Below are positions 8,108 through 16,815 of a DNA stretch of 64,000 nt, piece after piece. The position numbers were made by a program, and so were the translations under genes. How positions within the stretch are numbered: the stretch's first letter is position 1; each line of letters starts with the position of its first letter. This DNA comes from Streptomyces sp. DG1A-41 (lineage in GTDB: Bacteria; Actinomycetota; Actinomycetes; Streptomycetales; Streptomycetaceae): positions 4,053,001-4,117,000 of the forward strand of contig NZ_CP146350.1 in the NCBI RefSeq assembly GCF_037055355.1, read 5' to 3'. The notes below the pieces were generated by a model that saw nothing but the letters and a program-made list of their open reading frames with translations, ran no database searches and was not told where the DNA came from.

Positions 8108-10501
8108 ATGACGCATCTCGACGCGGGTGCCCGGCTCGACTCCACGGGGCCGGTGACGGTCACCTCCCGCGAGACCGGCCTGACCACGGCCCAGGTCGCC
8201 GAGCGGGTGGAGCGCGGCCAGGTCAACGACGTGCCGGTGCGCAGCAGCCGCTCCACCGTCGACATCATCCGCGCGAACGTCTTCACCCGCTTCAACGCGA
8301 TCATCGGCATCCTCTGGCTGATCATGCTGGTCGTCGCGCCGATCCAGGACAGCCTGTTCGGCTTCGTGATCCTCGCCAACACCGGTATCGGGATCGTCCA
8401 GGAGTGGCGGGCGAAGAAGACGCTGGACTCGCTCGCGCTGATCGGCGAGGTGCGTCCCACCGTCCGCCGGGACGGGGCCTCCGGCCAGGTCAGCACCTCC
8501 GAGATCGTCCTCGACGACCTGATCGAGATCGGGCCCGGCGACAAGGTCGTCGTCGACGGTGTCTGTGTCGAGGCCGACGGGCTGGAGATCGACGAGTCGC
8601 TGCTCACCGGCGAGGCGGACCCGGTCGTCAAACGCCCCGGCGACCAGGTGATGTCGGGCAGCTTCGTGGTCGCGGGCGGCGGGGCCTTCCAAGCCACCAA
8701 GGTCGGGCGGGAGGCGTACGCCGCGCAGCTCGCGGAGGAGGCGTCCCGGTTCACCCTCGTCCACTCCGAGCTGCGCTCCGGTATCTCCACGATCCTCAAG
8801 TACGTCACGTGGATGATGGTCCCGACCGCCATCGGCCTGATCATCAGCCAGCTGGTCGTGAAGGACAACGCCTTCAAGGACTCCGTCGCCCGGACGGTCG
8901 GCGGCATCGTCCCGATGGTCCCCGAGGGGCTGGTCCTGCTGACCTCGGTCGCCTTCGCCATCGGCGTGATCCGCCTGGGCCGCAAGCAGTGCCTCGTCCA
9001 GGAGCTGCCCGCGATCGAGGGGCTGGCCCGGGTCGACACCGTCTGCCTCGACAAGACCGGCACCCTCACCGAGGGCGGCATGGACGTCACCGAGCTACGG
9101 CCGCTCCAGGGCGCCGATGAGACGTACGTACGCGAGGTGCTCGGCGCCCTCGGCGCGTCGGACCCCCGGCCCAACGCCTCCCTCAAGGCGATCATCGACG
9201 TCTACCCGGCCATCGAGGAGTGGCGCTGCACCCAGGCACTGCCGTTCTCCTCCGCCCGCAAGTACAGCGGCGCCGCGTTCGTCGAGGCCGGCGGGGAGAG
9301 CAGCACCTGGCTGCTGGGGGCGCCTGACGTCCTGCTGCCCGACGACGACCCGGCCCTCGCCGAGACCGAGCGGCTCAACGAGCAGGGCCTGCGGGTGCTG
9401 CTGCTCGCCCGGGTCGACCGGGACCTCGACGACCCGGAGGTGGCCGAGGGAGCGAAGCCCACCGCACTGGTGGTCCTGGAACAGCGGCTGCGGCCGGACG
9501 CGGCCGACACGCTGCGCTACTTCGCCGACCAGAACGTGGCCGCCAAGGTCATCTCCGGCGACAACGCGGTGTCGGTCGGGGCGGTCGCGTCCAAGCTAGG
9601 GCTGTCCGGCACCACCGTGGACGCGCGCCGGCTGCCCGCCGAGCAGGACGGGATGGCGCGGGCCCTCGACGACGGCACGGTGTTCGGGCGGGTCACCCCG
9701 CAGCAGAAGCGGAACATGGTGGGGGCGTTGCAGTCCCATGGGCACACGGTCGCGATGACGGGCGACGGGGTGAACGACGTCCTCGCCCTGAAGGACGCCG
9801 ACATCGGCGTCGCGATGGGCTCCGGCTCGGAGGCGACCCGGGCGGTGGCGCAGATCGTGCTGCTGAACAACAGCTTCGCGACGCTGCCGTCGGTGGTGGC
9901 GGAGGGCCGCCGGGTCATCGGCAACATCACGCGGGTCGCGACCCTGTTCCTCGTCAAGACGGTCTACTCGGTGCTGCTGGCGATCCTGGTGGTCTGCTGG
10001 CAGGTCGAGTACCCGTTCCTGCCGCGCCACCTGACCCTTCTCTCGACCCTGACGATCGGCGTCCCGGCCTTCTTCCTCGCGCTCGCGCCCAACAAGGAGC
10101 GCGCGAAGCCGAACTTCGTGCGGCGGGTGATGCGGTACGCGATCCCTGGCGGGGTGCTGGCCGCGGTGGCGACCTTCGCGACCTACCTGATCGCCCGGCA
10201 GCACTACACGGGCGCGGGCGCACTGGACGCGGAGACCAGCGCCGCGACGCTCACGCTGTTCCTCATCTCGATGTGGGTGCTGGCGATCATCGCCCGCCCC
10301 TACACCTGGTGGCGCATCACCCTGGTGGCGGCGATGGCCGGGGCCTTCCTGCTGGTCCTCGTCGTGCCGTGGCTCCAGGACTTCTTCGCGCTGAAGCTGG
10401 TCGGCGTGACGATGCCGTGGCTGGCGGTCGGCATCGCGGCGGTGGCGGCGGCCACCCTGGAACTCCTGTGGAGGTGGGTTGACCGCCGCTTCCCGGCGTA
10501 G
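8108..10501 (+). CDS. Cation-translocating P-type ATPase, CtpE-like
   Basis: 797 residues with the full P-type core: actuator loop motif LLTGEAD (166-171), PMVPEGL at 269-275 in the ion-binding helix, phosphorylation site DKTGTLT with D315, and hinge GDGVND. The C-terminal third carries about six helices. The double-proline PMVPEGL and absence of N-terminal metal-binding cysteines fit the CtpE group, which in mycobacteria is linked to calcium uptake; ion specificity here is inferred. ATG 8108 has no clear Shine-Dalgarno sequence. It ends six bases before the stop of the convergent secreted-protein gene. Confidence 0.88.
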   Translation: MTHLDAGARLDSTGPVTVTSRETGLTTAQVAERVERGQVNDVPVRSSRSTVDIIRANVFTRFNAIIGILWLIMLVVAPIQDSLFGFVILANTGIGIVQEWRAKKTLDSLALIGEVRPTVRRDGASGQVSTSEIVLDDLIEIGPGDKVVVDGVCVEADGLEIDESLLTGEADPVVKRPGDQVMSGSFVVAGGGAFQATKVGREAYAAQLAEEASRFTLVHSELRSGISTILKYVTWMMVPTAIGLIISQLVVKDNAFKDSVARTVGGIVPMVPEGLVLLTSVAFAIGVIRLGRKQCLVQELPAIEGLARVDTVCLDKTGTLTEGGMDVTELRPLQGADETYVREVLGALGASDPRPNASLKAIIDVYPAIEEWRCTQALPFSSARKYSGAAFVEAGGESSTWLLGAPDVLLPDDDPALAETERLNEQGLRVLLLARVDRDLDDPEVAEGAKPTALVVLEQRLRPDAADTLRYFADQNVAAKVISGDNAVSVGAVASKLGLSGTTVDARRLPAEQDGMARALDDGTVFGRVTPQQKRNMVGALQSHGHTVAMTGDGVNDVLALKDADIGVAMGSGSEATRAVAQIVLLNNSFATLPSVVAEGRRVIGNITRVATLFLVKTVYSVLLAILVVCWQVEYPFLPRHLTLLSTLTIGVPAFFLALAPNKERAKPNFVRRVMRYAIPGGVLAAVATFATYLIARQHYTGAGALDAETSAATLTLFLISMWVLAIIARPYTWWRITLVAAMAGAFLLVLVVPWLQDFFALKLVGVTMPWLAVGIAAVAAATLELLWRWVDRRFPA

Positions 10502-10507
10502 CCGGAG

Positions 10508-11361
10508 TTACTTCACGTCGACGTAGTCGCCCGTGGCGTTGACCGCCGGCGTGGTCGTCGTGCCGGCGAAGCTGAAGCGCCAGTAGCCGTCGTACGTCGC
10601 GGTGGCGGTGGCCTTCAGGTTGCCGTACCGGTCGGAGTACACCGTCTTGACCGTGGTGTACGTGCTGGTGCCCGCCTTGCGGAACTGGAGCTTGACCGGC
10701 TGGTTGGTGTAGCCGTGGTAGGCGTTGTCCTCCCAGTTGGCGCGGGAGAGCTTGCCGGTGGACGTGATGGTCTTGCCCTTGTACACGGGCTCGGGCCGGC
10801 GTTGACGGTCAGCTTGGAGTAGCGCTGCACCTTGGTGCTGGCCAGGCCGTCCTGCATCTTCTCGTCACCGTTGCTGGTCACGGCGAGGGCACCGGCGCCC
10901 CAGGTGCCGGCGTCGGAGTTGAACAGGTCGCCGTCGGCCGGGCGGATGCTGATGACGCCCTTGCAGTTGAGGACGGTCGACGAGGCGGCGGTGCAGGTGG
11001 CCGGGTCGTCGCTGATGAAGACGTTGTCCGCGGTGTCCATCGAGGAGCCGTGGTAGATCAGCGGGCCGGTGGCGAAGTTGTCCGAGCTGGTGTCGAGGTC
11101 CGCGGCGTGGGTCACGGTGTAGGTGACGGGGAAGCTGACCACGTTCGTGGTGCCGACGACGATGTTCTTGCCGCTGTTGACCTTCATGTTGGAGAAGGTC
11201 ACGTCGAGGGTCGACGCGGTGGTGCCCGATCCGGCGTCGGCCGAGGCGGAGCTGAAGGCCGCCTTGCCGGACGGCGCGTCAGCGGCCTGCGCGGCCGGAA
11301 CGACGAGGGCGGAGAGGGCCAGGGCGCCGGCGACGGCGGCCACAGTGGCTCGCATGTGCAT
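10508..11361 (-). pseudogene. Secreted protein with C-terminal immunoglobulin-like repeat domain, paralogue 1, apparent frameshift
   Basis: An ATG at 11361 gives a Sec signal peptide ending VPAAQAAD and a beta-rich mature part through YSKLTVNAGP. The continuation EPVYKGKTITSTGKL...GDYVDVK lies in another frame, to the stop at 10508. One G is missing near 10790-10796; restored, the protein has 284 residues. The C-terminal module ([20 protein letters not shown]) resembles a fold common in Streptomyces exported proteins of unknown role. The next gene upstream is a paralogue with the same C-terminal module and signal peptide, so the pair arose by tandem duplication. The function is unknown. Confidence 0.7.
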
Positions 11362-11395
11362 GTGTTCCCCAGTTGGAGAAGTGTTCTAGGAGTCT

Positions 11396-11422
11396 GTTGA
11401 CTCACGCGATCAGATTCACGAG
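11396..11422. repeat. Conserved upstream element, copy 1
   Basis: This 27-base stretch matches 12213-12239 at 23 of 27 positions. Each copy lies upstream of one of the two secreted-protein paralogues (35-61 and 71-97 bases before the start). It is either a promoter/operator retained after duplication of the gene with its control region, or simply duplicated sequence. The core shared word is GACTCACG-GATCAGAT with one variable base. Confidence 0.55.
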
Positions 11423-11558
11423 CCCCGGAACAGGTTGTACGACCCGGTCCAGGTTTTGCCATCTCATCCGCGATGTGTGACACACCCATGAGACATGCGG
11501 AACCGTCGGCCCCCGAACGGATCCCGTGGCCGGCGGTGCCGTCTGTGCGGGGACGGTG

Positions 11559-12142
11559 TCATCGCACGTCGACGAAGTCGCCCGCGGCGTTGACCGTCGG
11601 CGTGGTCGTCGTGCCCGCGAAGGAGTAGCGGAAGTAGCCGTCGGTGGAGGCCGTGACGGTGGCCTTCAGGTTGCCGTACCGGTCGGAGTACACCGTCTTG
11701 ACCGTGGTGTACGTGCTGGTGCCCGCCTCCTTCCCTACGAAGCCGCCGTCATCGGCGTCGATCCAGGCTTCCACGTACCAGGTGCGGGCATTCGCGTTGC
11801 TCAGGTAGTCGACCTTCGGATCGGCCAGCACCGAGGGCGTGCACGTGGAGGTGGTGGAGCTGACCGCCGTGCACGTCGGCTTGGAGGTCGTGAAGAAGCC
11901 GTGGCCGGGGCCCTTCAGCGTGAACTCGTCGGCGCCCGCGATGCCCGAGTCGTCCTGAGCCGGCACGCTGACCTTGATGGTCTTCGCGGCGGACGTCCCC
12001 ACAGACACCTTGTTGTCGCCGTCGACGACGACCTTGGTGATCGTGATGTCGCCGCTCCCGACATCCGCTGCGCGGCCGGCACGGCGAAGGCGGAAAGGGC
12101 CAGGGCGCCGGCGCCGGCGGCCACGGTGGCTCGGATGCGCAT
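11559..12142 (-). pseudogene. Secreted protein, paralogue 2, apparent frameshift after the signal peptide
   Basis: From ATG 12142 the frame reads a signal peptide ([19 protein letters not shown], then AVPAAQ), nearly identical to paralogue 1. The mature sequence [20 protein letters not shown] onward is in another frame, to the stop at 11559. One G is absent at about 12066-12069. Repaired, it is a 194-residue exported protein. Its last 60 residues match paralogue 1 closely ([20 protein letters not shown]) while the middle differs. No enzymatic motif is seen. Confidence 0.7.
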
Positions 12143-12212
12143 GCGTTCTCCAGGTGGAGAGGGGCCCCCGCGCTCGTCGTCGGCTCCCGGGGCCCAGGTG
12201 ATCGTGGAGCCT

Positions 12213-12239
12213 GTCGACTCACGTGATCAGATCCGCGAG
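12213..12239. repeat. Conserved upstream element, copy 2
   Basis: Second copy of the 27-base element, 71-97 bases upstream of paralogue 2; four substitutions separate it from the copy at 11396-11422. Confidence 0.55.
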
Positions 12240-12316
12240 CAAGGAGCTTGATGGTGCGACAGGTGAAGATTCCGTATCGGACGTTTTCACCGAACGGACA
12301 AGCGCCACCGCACGCT

Positions 12317-15300
12317 TCAGTCGAACCACCGGTCCCGCGCCAGCTCCTCCGTCCGCGACGGATCCTCCAGCAGCGCCGCCACCTCGAACCGCCGCGGCCA
12401 CTGCCCCGCCGCCCAGGCCAGGCCCGCGGCGACGCCCTCCAGGGTGGCGGCGTGCAGGACGCCGTCGTCCGTCAGGCGCCAGTCGATCTCCACGCCGTCG
12501 ACGACGAGTTCCTCGTGCTCGATGTAGGAGGAGGGGGTGCGCGGGCCGAGCAGGACGCGGACGGAGTCCGGTACCTCGTGTTCGGTGCCCTCGGAGGTGA
12601 CCTGCCCCGTGACCGACTCGCTCAGGCGCCGTACCTGGAAGAGTTCGGCCAGTTCGGCGGCCCGGGACGGGCGGACCGGCAGCAGGGGGACGCCTTCCGT
12701 GAAGGGCAGCAGGTCCGGTGAGTCGCACACCACGGCGTCGGCCGCGTCCACGACCTCCACCCGGCCGTCGATGACGGCACGCAGCTCGTCCGGCAGGGTC
12801 ACCTGCTCCGGATCGAGATCGGCCAGCGCCCCGTACAGCGCGTGCAGTTGGGCGTCCGTCACCTCGCGCTCCGGGTCGGCGAGCCGGTCGAGGAGTTCGG
12901 CGGCGCCGCCGGGCTCGTCCAGCAGCGCGGCGACGGACGTCCGTACGCCGAGCGCCCGCAGCACCTGCTCGTCTTCAAATCCGGTCGCGTCGGCCTCCTC
13001 GTAGAGACCGCGCAGGAGCGGGTCGCCGCCGGCGGCGCGGAGGCCCGCGGGGCGGCGGCCGTCGAGGACCGGGTTCCCGCGCAGCCACCACGCCGTGTAC
13101 GGCCGTACGACCTCGTGCGTGCCGTCCGGCAGCAGGACGCGCACGGGCTGGACGATGGCGTCCCGCAGGGGCGGCTGCGACAGCAGGGACAGGGCCTGGG
13201 ACCACTTGTCCTCGTCGACCAGGTCCAGGTCCCGTACGGCGATGATCTCGGTCGCGACCGGCGGCACCGGGCTGTCCGGGAAACGGTCGAGGACGTCCTC
13301 CGCCCACACGTCGACCGCGTCCAGCAGGCCCGCGTCGTCGGGCTCGGCGAAGTCGCCCTCGCGGGGCTCCAGTTCGTCGGGGTCGAGGACGACGTCGGTG
13401 GCGCGGACGAGTGCGAAGTTCACCAGCACCCCGCAGGCCGCCAGCGGCTGTTCGCCCCACTTCGCGGCCAGCTCGGCGTCCACCGCGGCGAGTTCGCCCT
13501 CGCGCATGACCTGGGCGAACGGGCCGCCGGGGAAGACGAGTTCGCAGGCCGGGGCCGGTTCGCCGTCCTCGTCGGGCAGGGCGAGCGCGCCGAGCCAGGG
13601 CTCGTCACCGGGCTCCAGGCCGGCGTCGCGCACCAGGGCGAGCACGGTGTCGGCCAGTTCCTCCGCGTCGAGGGCGTCCTCCTCCCACAGCACGCCGCCC
13701 TCGTCGTCGAGCGACGCGGCGACGGCGGCCCGGACCTGCGGGGTGGTGAGGATGGCGCGCGGGGTCGCGGGCAGGGCGCCCAGCTTCTCCAGGATCGGGT
13801 GGGCGGCGTCCGGGTGGGCGACCTTCAGACCGAGCCGGGCCAGGGTCTCCGGGTCGATTCCGGTGGTGTCAGGGCCGGGCAGGAGGATTTGCCGGGGGCC
13901 GATCGTCGTACGGCCGTCCGCGAGCGGCACCGGCAGGCCCGACAGCCGGTCCGGGTCGACCCCGGCCAGGCTGTCGTAGAGCCGCCGCCACCAGCCGGGG
14001 TCCTTCTCCAGTCCGGCCAGCCGGTCGATCGCGTCGGTCAGCGGGACGCGGGCGACGCCCAGGGTGCGCAGCTCCACCCGGCGTTCGAGACCGGCGGGCA
14101 GCAGGGTGGGCAGCACCTCGGCGAGCACCCGCACCGTGTCCGCGCCCGCGCCCTCGACGACCTCGGCGTCCCGGGGCCGCAGCGACTCGGGCAGGTCCTC
14201 GCCGTCGTGCCCGCGGGGCTCGACGGCGGGTGGCAGGAAGGACGTGCGCGGCAGCCGCTCCAGGATCGCCTGGCGCAGGGCGCCGTCCAGCTCGCCCTTG
14301 CCGAGCGGGCCGGGCACCAGGGCGACGATCCCGGCCGTCACCGGCCGCCAGCCGCCGAGGAGTTCGGCGTAGGAGTCGGCCGCGCGCTGGATCAGGAAGT
14401 CGGTCAGCGGGCCGGGGGCGGCGTGCCGGCGGGTGGAGTCCAGCGGGAACGAGGCGATGAGCAGGGCGGGGACGCCGAGCGGCTCGTCGCTGGGGGTGGG
14501 GGCGTGCACGACCGGGCTGGTGCGGGGCCGGACCGGGCTGCCGTCGGAGTCCACGGGCACGGCCCAGGTGACCGACCAGTGGGGGCGCAGCCGCTCCTCG
14601 ACGGGCCGGCCGGTGAGCAGTTCGGGGGTGAGGGGGCCGTGGGCGGCGGCGGTGCGCCAGTAGGTGACGCCGTTGCCGGAGTCGTCGACGACGGTGAAGG
14701 GGCCGTCGGTGCGGCGGGAGATCGTGCGGGGGCTCTCGCCGTTGATCTCGATGACGACCTCTTCGAGGCCGGCGAGGGTGAGCAGGAGCGCGTCGTCGAC
14801 CGCCCGCAGCAGGCGTTCGGCGAGGTCGGCGGCGGGGGTGTCGCGCAGCGGGAGGATGACGGCGGTGTCGTACGGGTCGGGGGCGGTGCCCTCGGCGGCG
14901 AACGGCAGCCGCAGCAGCGGGACGTGACCGTCGCGTCGCCGGATCTCGTCCCCGAGGCCGGGGCTGTGCCGGGCGGTGTCGGCGGCCAGTTCCCGGGCCT
15001 CGGCGAGGGACCAGCGGACACCACCGTGCCGGCCGACGACGGCGGGCTCGTCGGTGACGGCGAGGACGGCGGCGAACCCGACGCCGAACCGCCCGACGGC
15101 CTGCTCGTGGGTCTCCCGCTTCGCCGACGCGCGCAGGGTGGACAGCGACTCGACCCCGGCCGCGTCCAGCGGCGCGCCGGTGTTGGCGGCCACGAGCACA
15201 CCATCACGGAGGGTGAGCCGCAGCCGCCCGGGCACACCCGCCCGGGCCGCCGCGTCGGCGGCGTTCTGCGCGAGCTCGACGACGAGCCGGTCCCGGTAGC

Positions 15301-15448
15301 CGCCGAGAACCAGGTCCTCCTCGGCGTTGGCGTCCTCACGGAACCGGGCGGGGCTGGTGGCCCAGGCGTCCAGCACCCCGCGTCGCAGACGTGCCGTGCC
15401 GAACGGGTCGGCACCCTCGGCGGCGGGCCGCACGAACTTGCTGCTCAC
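12317..15448 (-). CDS. Large sacsin-like GHKL ATP-binding protein
   Basis: 1043 residues. The N-terminal 250 form a GHKL (Hsp90-type) ATP-binding domain: N-box VVELAQNAADA with N62, G1 box VAANTGAP (86-93) and G2 box GRFGVGFAAV (119-128). The remaining 800 residues are acidic and leucine-rich with no domain I can name; similar proteins are annotated 'sacsin N-terminal ATP-binding-like'. The GTG at 15448 is preferred to the in-frame ATG at 15463 because GAGGAGAAGG lies just upstream of the GTG and the conserved SSKFVRP follows it. It stands alone, with DUF397 upstream. Role unknown; a chaperone-like or DNA-repair-like use of ATP is conjecture. Confidence 0.85.
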   Translation of the reverse strand: MSSKFVRPAAEGADPFGTARLRRGVLDAWATSPARFREDANAEEDLVLGGYRDRLVVELAQNAADAAARAGVPGRLRLTLRDGVLVAANTGAPLDAAGVESLSTLRASAKRETHEQAVGRFGVGFAAVLAVTDEPAVVGRHGGVRWSLAEARELAADTARHSPGLGDEIRRRDGHVPLLRLPFAAEGTAPDPYDTAVILPLRDTPAADLAERLLRAVDDALLLTLAGLEEVVIEINGESPRTISRRTDGPFTVVDDSGNGVTYWRTAAAHGPLTPELLTGRPVEERLRPHWSVTWAVPVDSDGSPVRPRTSPVVHAPTPSDEPLGVPALLIASFPLDSTRRHAAPGPLTDFLIQRAADSYAELLGGWRPVTAGIVALVPGPLGKGELDGALRQAILERLPRTSFLPPAVEPRGHDGEDLPESLRPRDAEVVEGAGADTVRVLAEVLPTLLPAGLERRVELRTLGVARVPLTDAIDRLAGLEKDPGWWRRLYDSLAGVDPDRLSGLPVPLADGRTTIGPRQILLPGPDTTGIDPETLARLGLKVAHPDAAHPILEKLGALPATPRAILTTPQVRAAVAASLDDEGGVLWEEDALDAEELADTVLALVRDAGLEPGDEPWLGALALPDEDGEPAPACELVFPGGPFAQVMREGELAAVDAELAAKWGEQPLAACGVLVNFALVRATDVVLDPDELEPREGDFAEPDDAGLLDAVDVWAEDVLDRFPDSPVPPVATEIIAVRDLDLVDEDKWSQALSLLSQPPLRDAIVQPVRVLLPDGTHEVVRPYTAWWLRGNPVLDGRRPAGLRAAGGDPLLRGLYEEADATGFEDEQVLRALGVRTSVAALLDEPGGAAELLDRLADPEREVTDAQLHALYGALADLDPEQVTLPDELRAVIDGRVEVVDAADAVVCDSPDLLPFTEGVPLLPVRPSRAAELAELFQVRRLSESVTGQVTSEGTEHEVPDSVRVLLGPRTPSSYIEHEELVVDGVEIDWRLTDDGVLHAATLEGVAAGLAWAAGQWPRRFEVAALLEDPSRTEELARDRWFD

Positions 15449-15524
15449 GTTCCTTCTCCTCATCGACGAGAGGACGAAGGTACCGCCTGGGGAGCGGGGG
15501 TGTGCGCGCCGTCCGGCCCCAGGT

Positions 15525-15722
15525 TCAGCTCCCGGACGCGTACGTCACGAAATCCGCCCATGCGGCGGGAGCGACGGCGAGCCGGGGACCCGCGGTGTGC
15601 TTGGAGTCGCGGACGTGGACGGTGGCGGGAGTGGTGGCGACCTCGACGGGGCCGTACGAGACGCCCTGCCCACCGACCTGCCCCCCGAAGGCCCACGCCG
15701 CCCGGCCGCCCTCCTGGCCCAC
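15525..15722 (-). CDS. DUF397 domain protein
   Basis: 65 residues ending in the DUF397 signature VEVATTPATVHVRDSKHTAG then AAWADFVTYA. DUF397 proteins usually follow an XRE-family regulator gene and act with it in Streptomyces development or antibiotic control; no such regulator is adjacent here. The N-terminal half is diverged from the usual WRKSSYS block, so this may be a degenerate or late-starting copy. It lies 76 bases upstream of the GHKL gene, same strand. Confidence 0.6.
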   Translation of the reverse strand: MGQEGGRAAWAFGGQVGGQGVSYGPVEVATTPATVHVRDSKHTAGPRLAVAPAAWADFVTYASGS

Positions 15723-15884
15723 CGCCTCACAGCCCAGCTACCGCCACCGCCCCCGTTCCGTGCCCCTGCCCCAGCGCCGGCCGCCCGGCACCCACTCCGG
15801 ACCTGCGACGGCTGCGACCGCGCCCCCGAGCCCGGCCACTGCCGCGACTGCCGTACCGGCGCACCACTCCGACGAAAGGCCTGA
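15671..15884 (+). CDS. Possible small Cys-rich protein, start uncertain
   Basis: The plus-strand frame ending TGA at 15884 encodes a Pro/Ala-rich stretch and then RTCDGCDRAPEPGHCRDCR, a CxxC...CxxC arrangement that would suit a small zinc ribbon. I have an impression of similar short Streptomyces proteins but no firm identification. No good start codon is visible; the coordinates give only the plausible coding part. It overlaps the antisense DUF397 gene and precedes the Rpn-like gene by nine bases. It may not be expressed. Confidence 0.25.
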
Positions 15885-15893
15885 CACCACCCC

Positions 15894-16787
15894 ATGGTCA
15901 GCTCGTCCCACGAGGCGATGCACCGCATCTTCCAGGACCACCCCGGGCTGTTCTCCCGGGTCTCCGAGGTGCTGGGCATCGACTTCGCCCCACCCACGTC
16001 GGTCACCGTCCTGCCCACCGACCTCACCGAGGCCCGCCCGCTCGAACGCCGCGTCGACATCCTGCTCCGGCTGGAGACCGAGGACGACGAGCCGTTACTG
16101 CTCGCGGTCGAGGCGCAGGGCGAGAAGGACCCGGACAAGCCCGCGAGCTGGGCGTACTACGCCTCGTACCTGCTCACGAAATACCGGCTCCAGCCGCTGC
16201 TCCTGGTCGTCTGCCAGGACCGCGCCACCGCCGAATGGGCCGCGCGCCCGGTCCGCTTCGGCCCTCGCCAGTGGCCCCTGCTCACCCTGCGCCCGCTGGT
16301 CGCGGGGCCGCACAACATGCCGGTGCTCACCGACCCGGCCGAGGTCCGCGAAGACCTCGCGCTCGCCACGCTGTCCGCCATCACCCACGTCAAGCATCCG
16401 GACATCGGGGCCACACTCAAAGCAGTGACAACCGTCCTGCGGGACACACCGCATCCCATCGCCGACCCGATCGTCGAACTCGTCGCACAAGGCCTGGGCA
16501 AGTACCCGGCCGCAGAACTGTGGAGGAACCTGGTGGCCGTGGACCTCTCCTTCTACAGGTCGTACATCTCGGAGGAAATCCGCGACGAAGGCCGGGCCGA
16601 GGGCGAGGCTCGGCGGGCTGCCGAAGACGTCCTGGAGGTCCTGGATGTCCGGGGCATCGACGTCCCCGAAGCGGTCCGCGAGCGCATCGTCAGTTGCGAT
16701 GACCCCGAGACTCTGCGCCGCTGGCACCGACGCGCCGTGATCGCCCCCTCTGCCGAGCGGATCTTCTCGGAGGAGCAGGACAAGTAG
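15894..16787 (+). CDS. Rpn/PD-(D/E)XK nuclease-transposase-like protein
   Basis: 297 residues. The N-terminal 130 contain RRVDILLRL, LLLAVEAQGEKDPDKPASW and YYASYLLTKY, resembling the PD-(D/E)XK core of recombination-promoting Rpn/PDDEXK_2 proteins: D55, E73 and Q75 occupy the catalytic D-ExQ positions. The C-terminal part is helical and charged (IRDEGRAEGEARRAAEDVLE), also usual for this group. The family is frequent, often multicopy, in Streptomyces and of unproven function. The ATG at 15894 follows GAAAGGC. No inverted repeats or target duplications suggest mobility. Confidence 0.7.
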   Translation: MVSSSHEAMHRIFQDHPGLFSRVSEVLGIDFAPPTSVTVLPTDLTEARPLERRVDILLRLETEDDEPLLLAVEAQGEKDPDKPASWAYYASYLLTKYRLQPLLLVVCQDRATAEWAARPVRFGPRQWPLLTLRPLVAGPHNMPVLTDPAEVREDLALATLSAITHVKHPDIGATLKAVTTVLRDTPHPIADPIVELVAQGLGKYPAAELWRNLVAVDLSFYRSYISEEIRDEGRAEGEARRAAEDVLEVLDVRGIDVPEAVRERIVSCDDPETLRRWHRRAVIAPSAERIFSEEQDK

Positions 16788-16815
16788 TCGGTCCGGCGGC
16801 CGGGCCGGGACACGG

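Noticed and set aside
12842..16702. A plus-strand open frame of more than 1200 codons
   Set aside because: It is antisense to the GHKL gene and runs into the Rpn-like gene in another frame; its composition (Gly/Arg/Gln-rich) is typical of high-G+C antisense frames.
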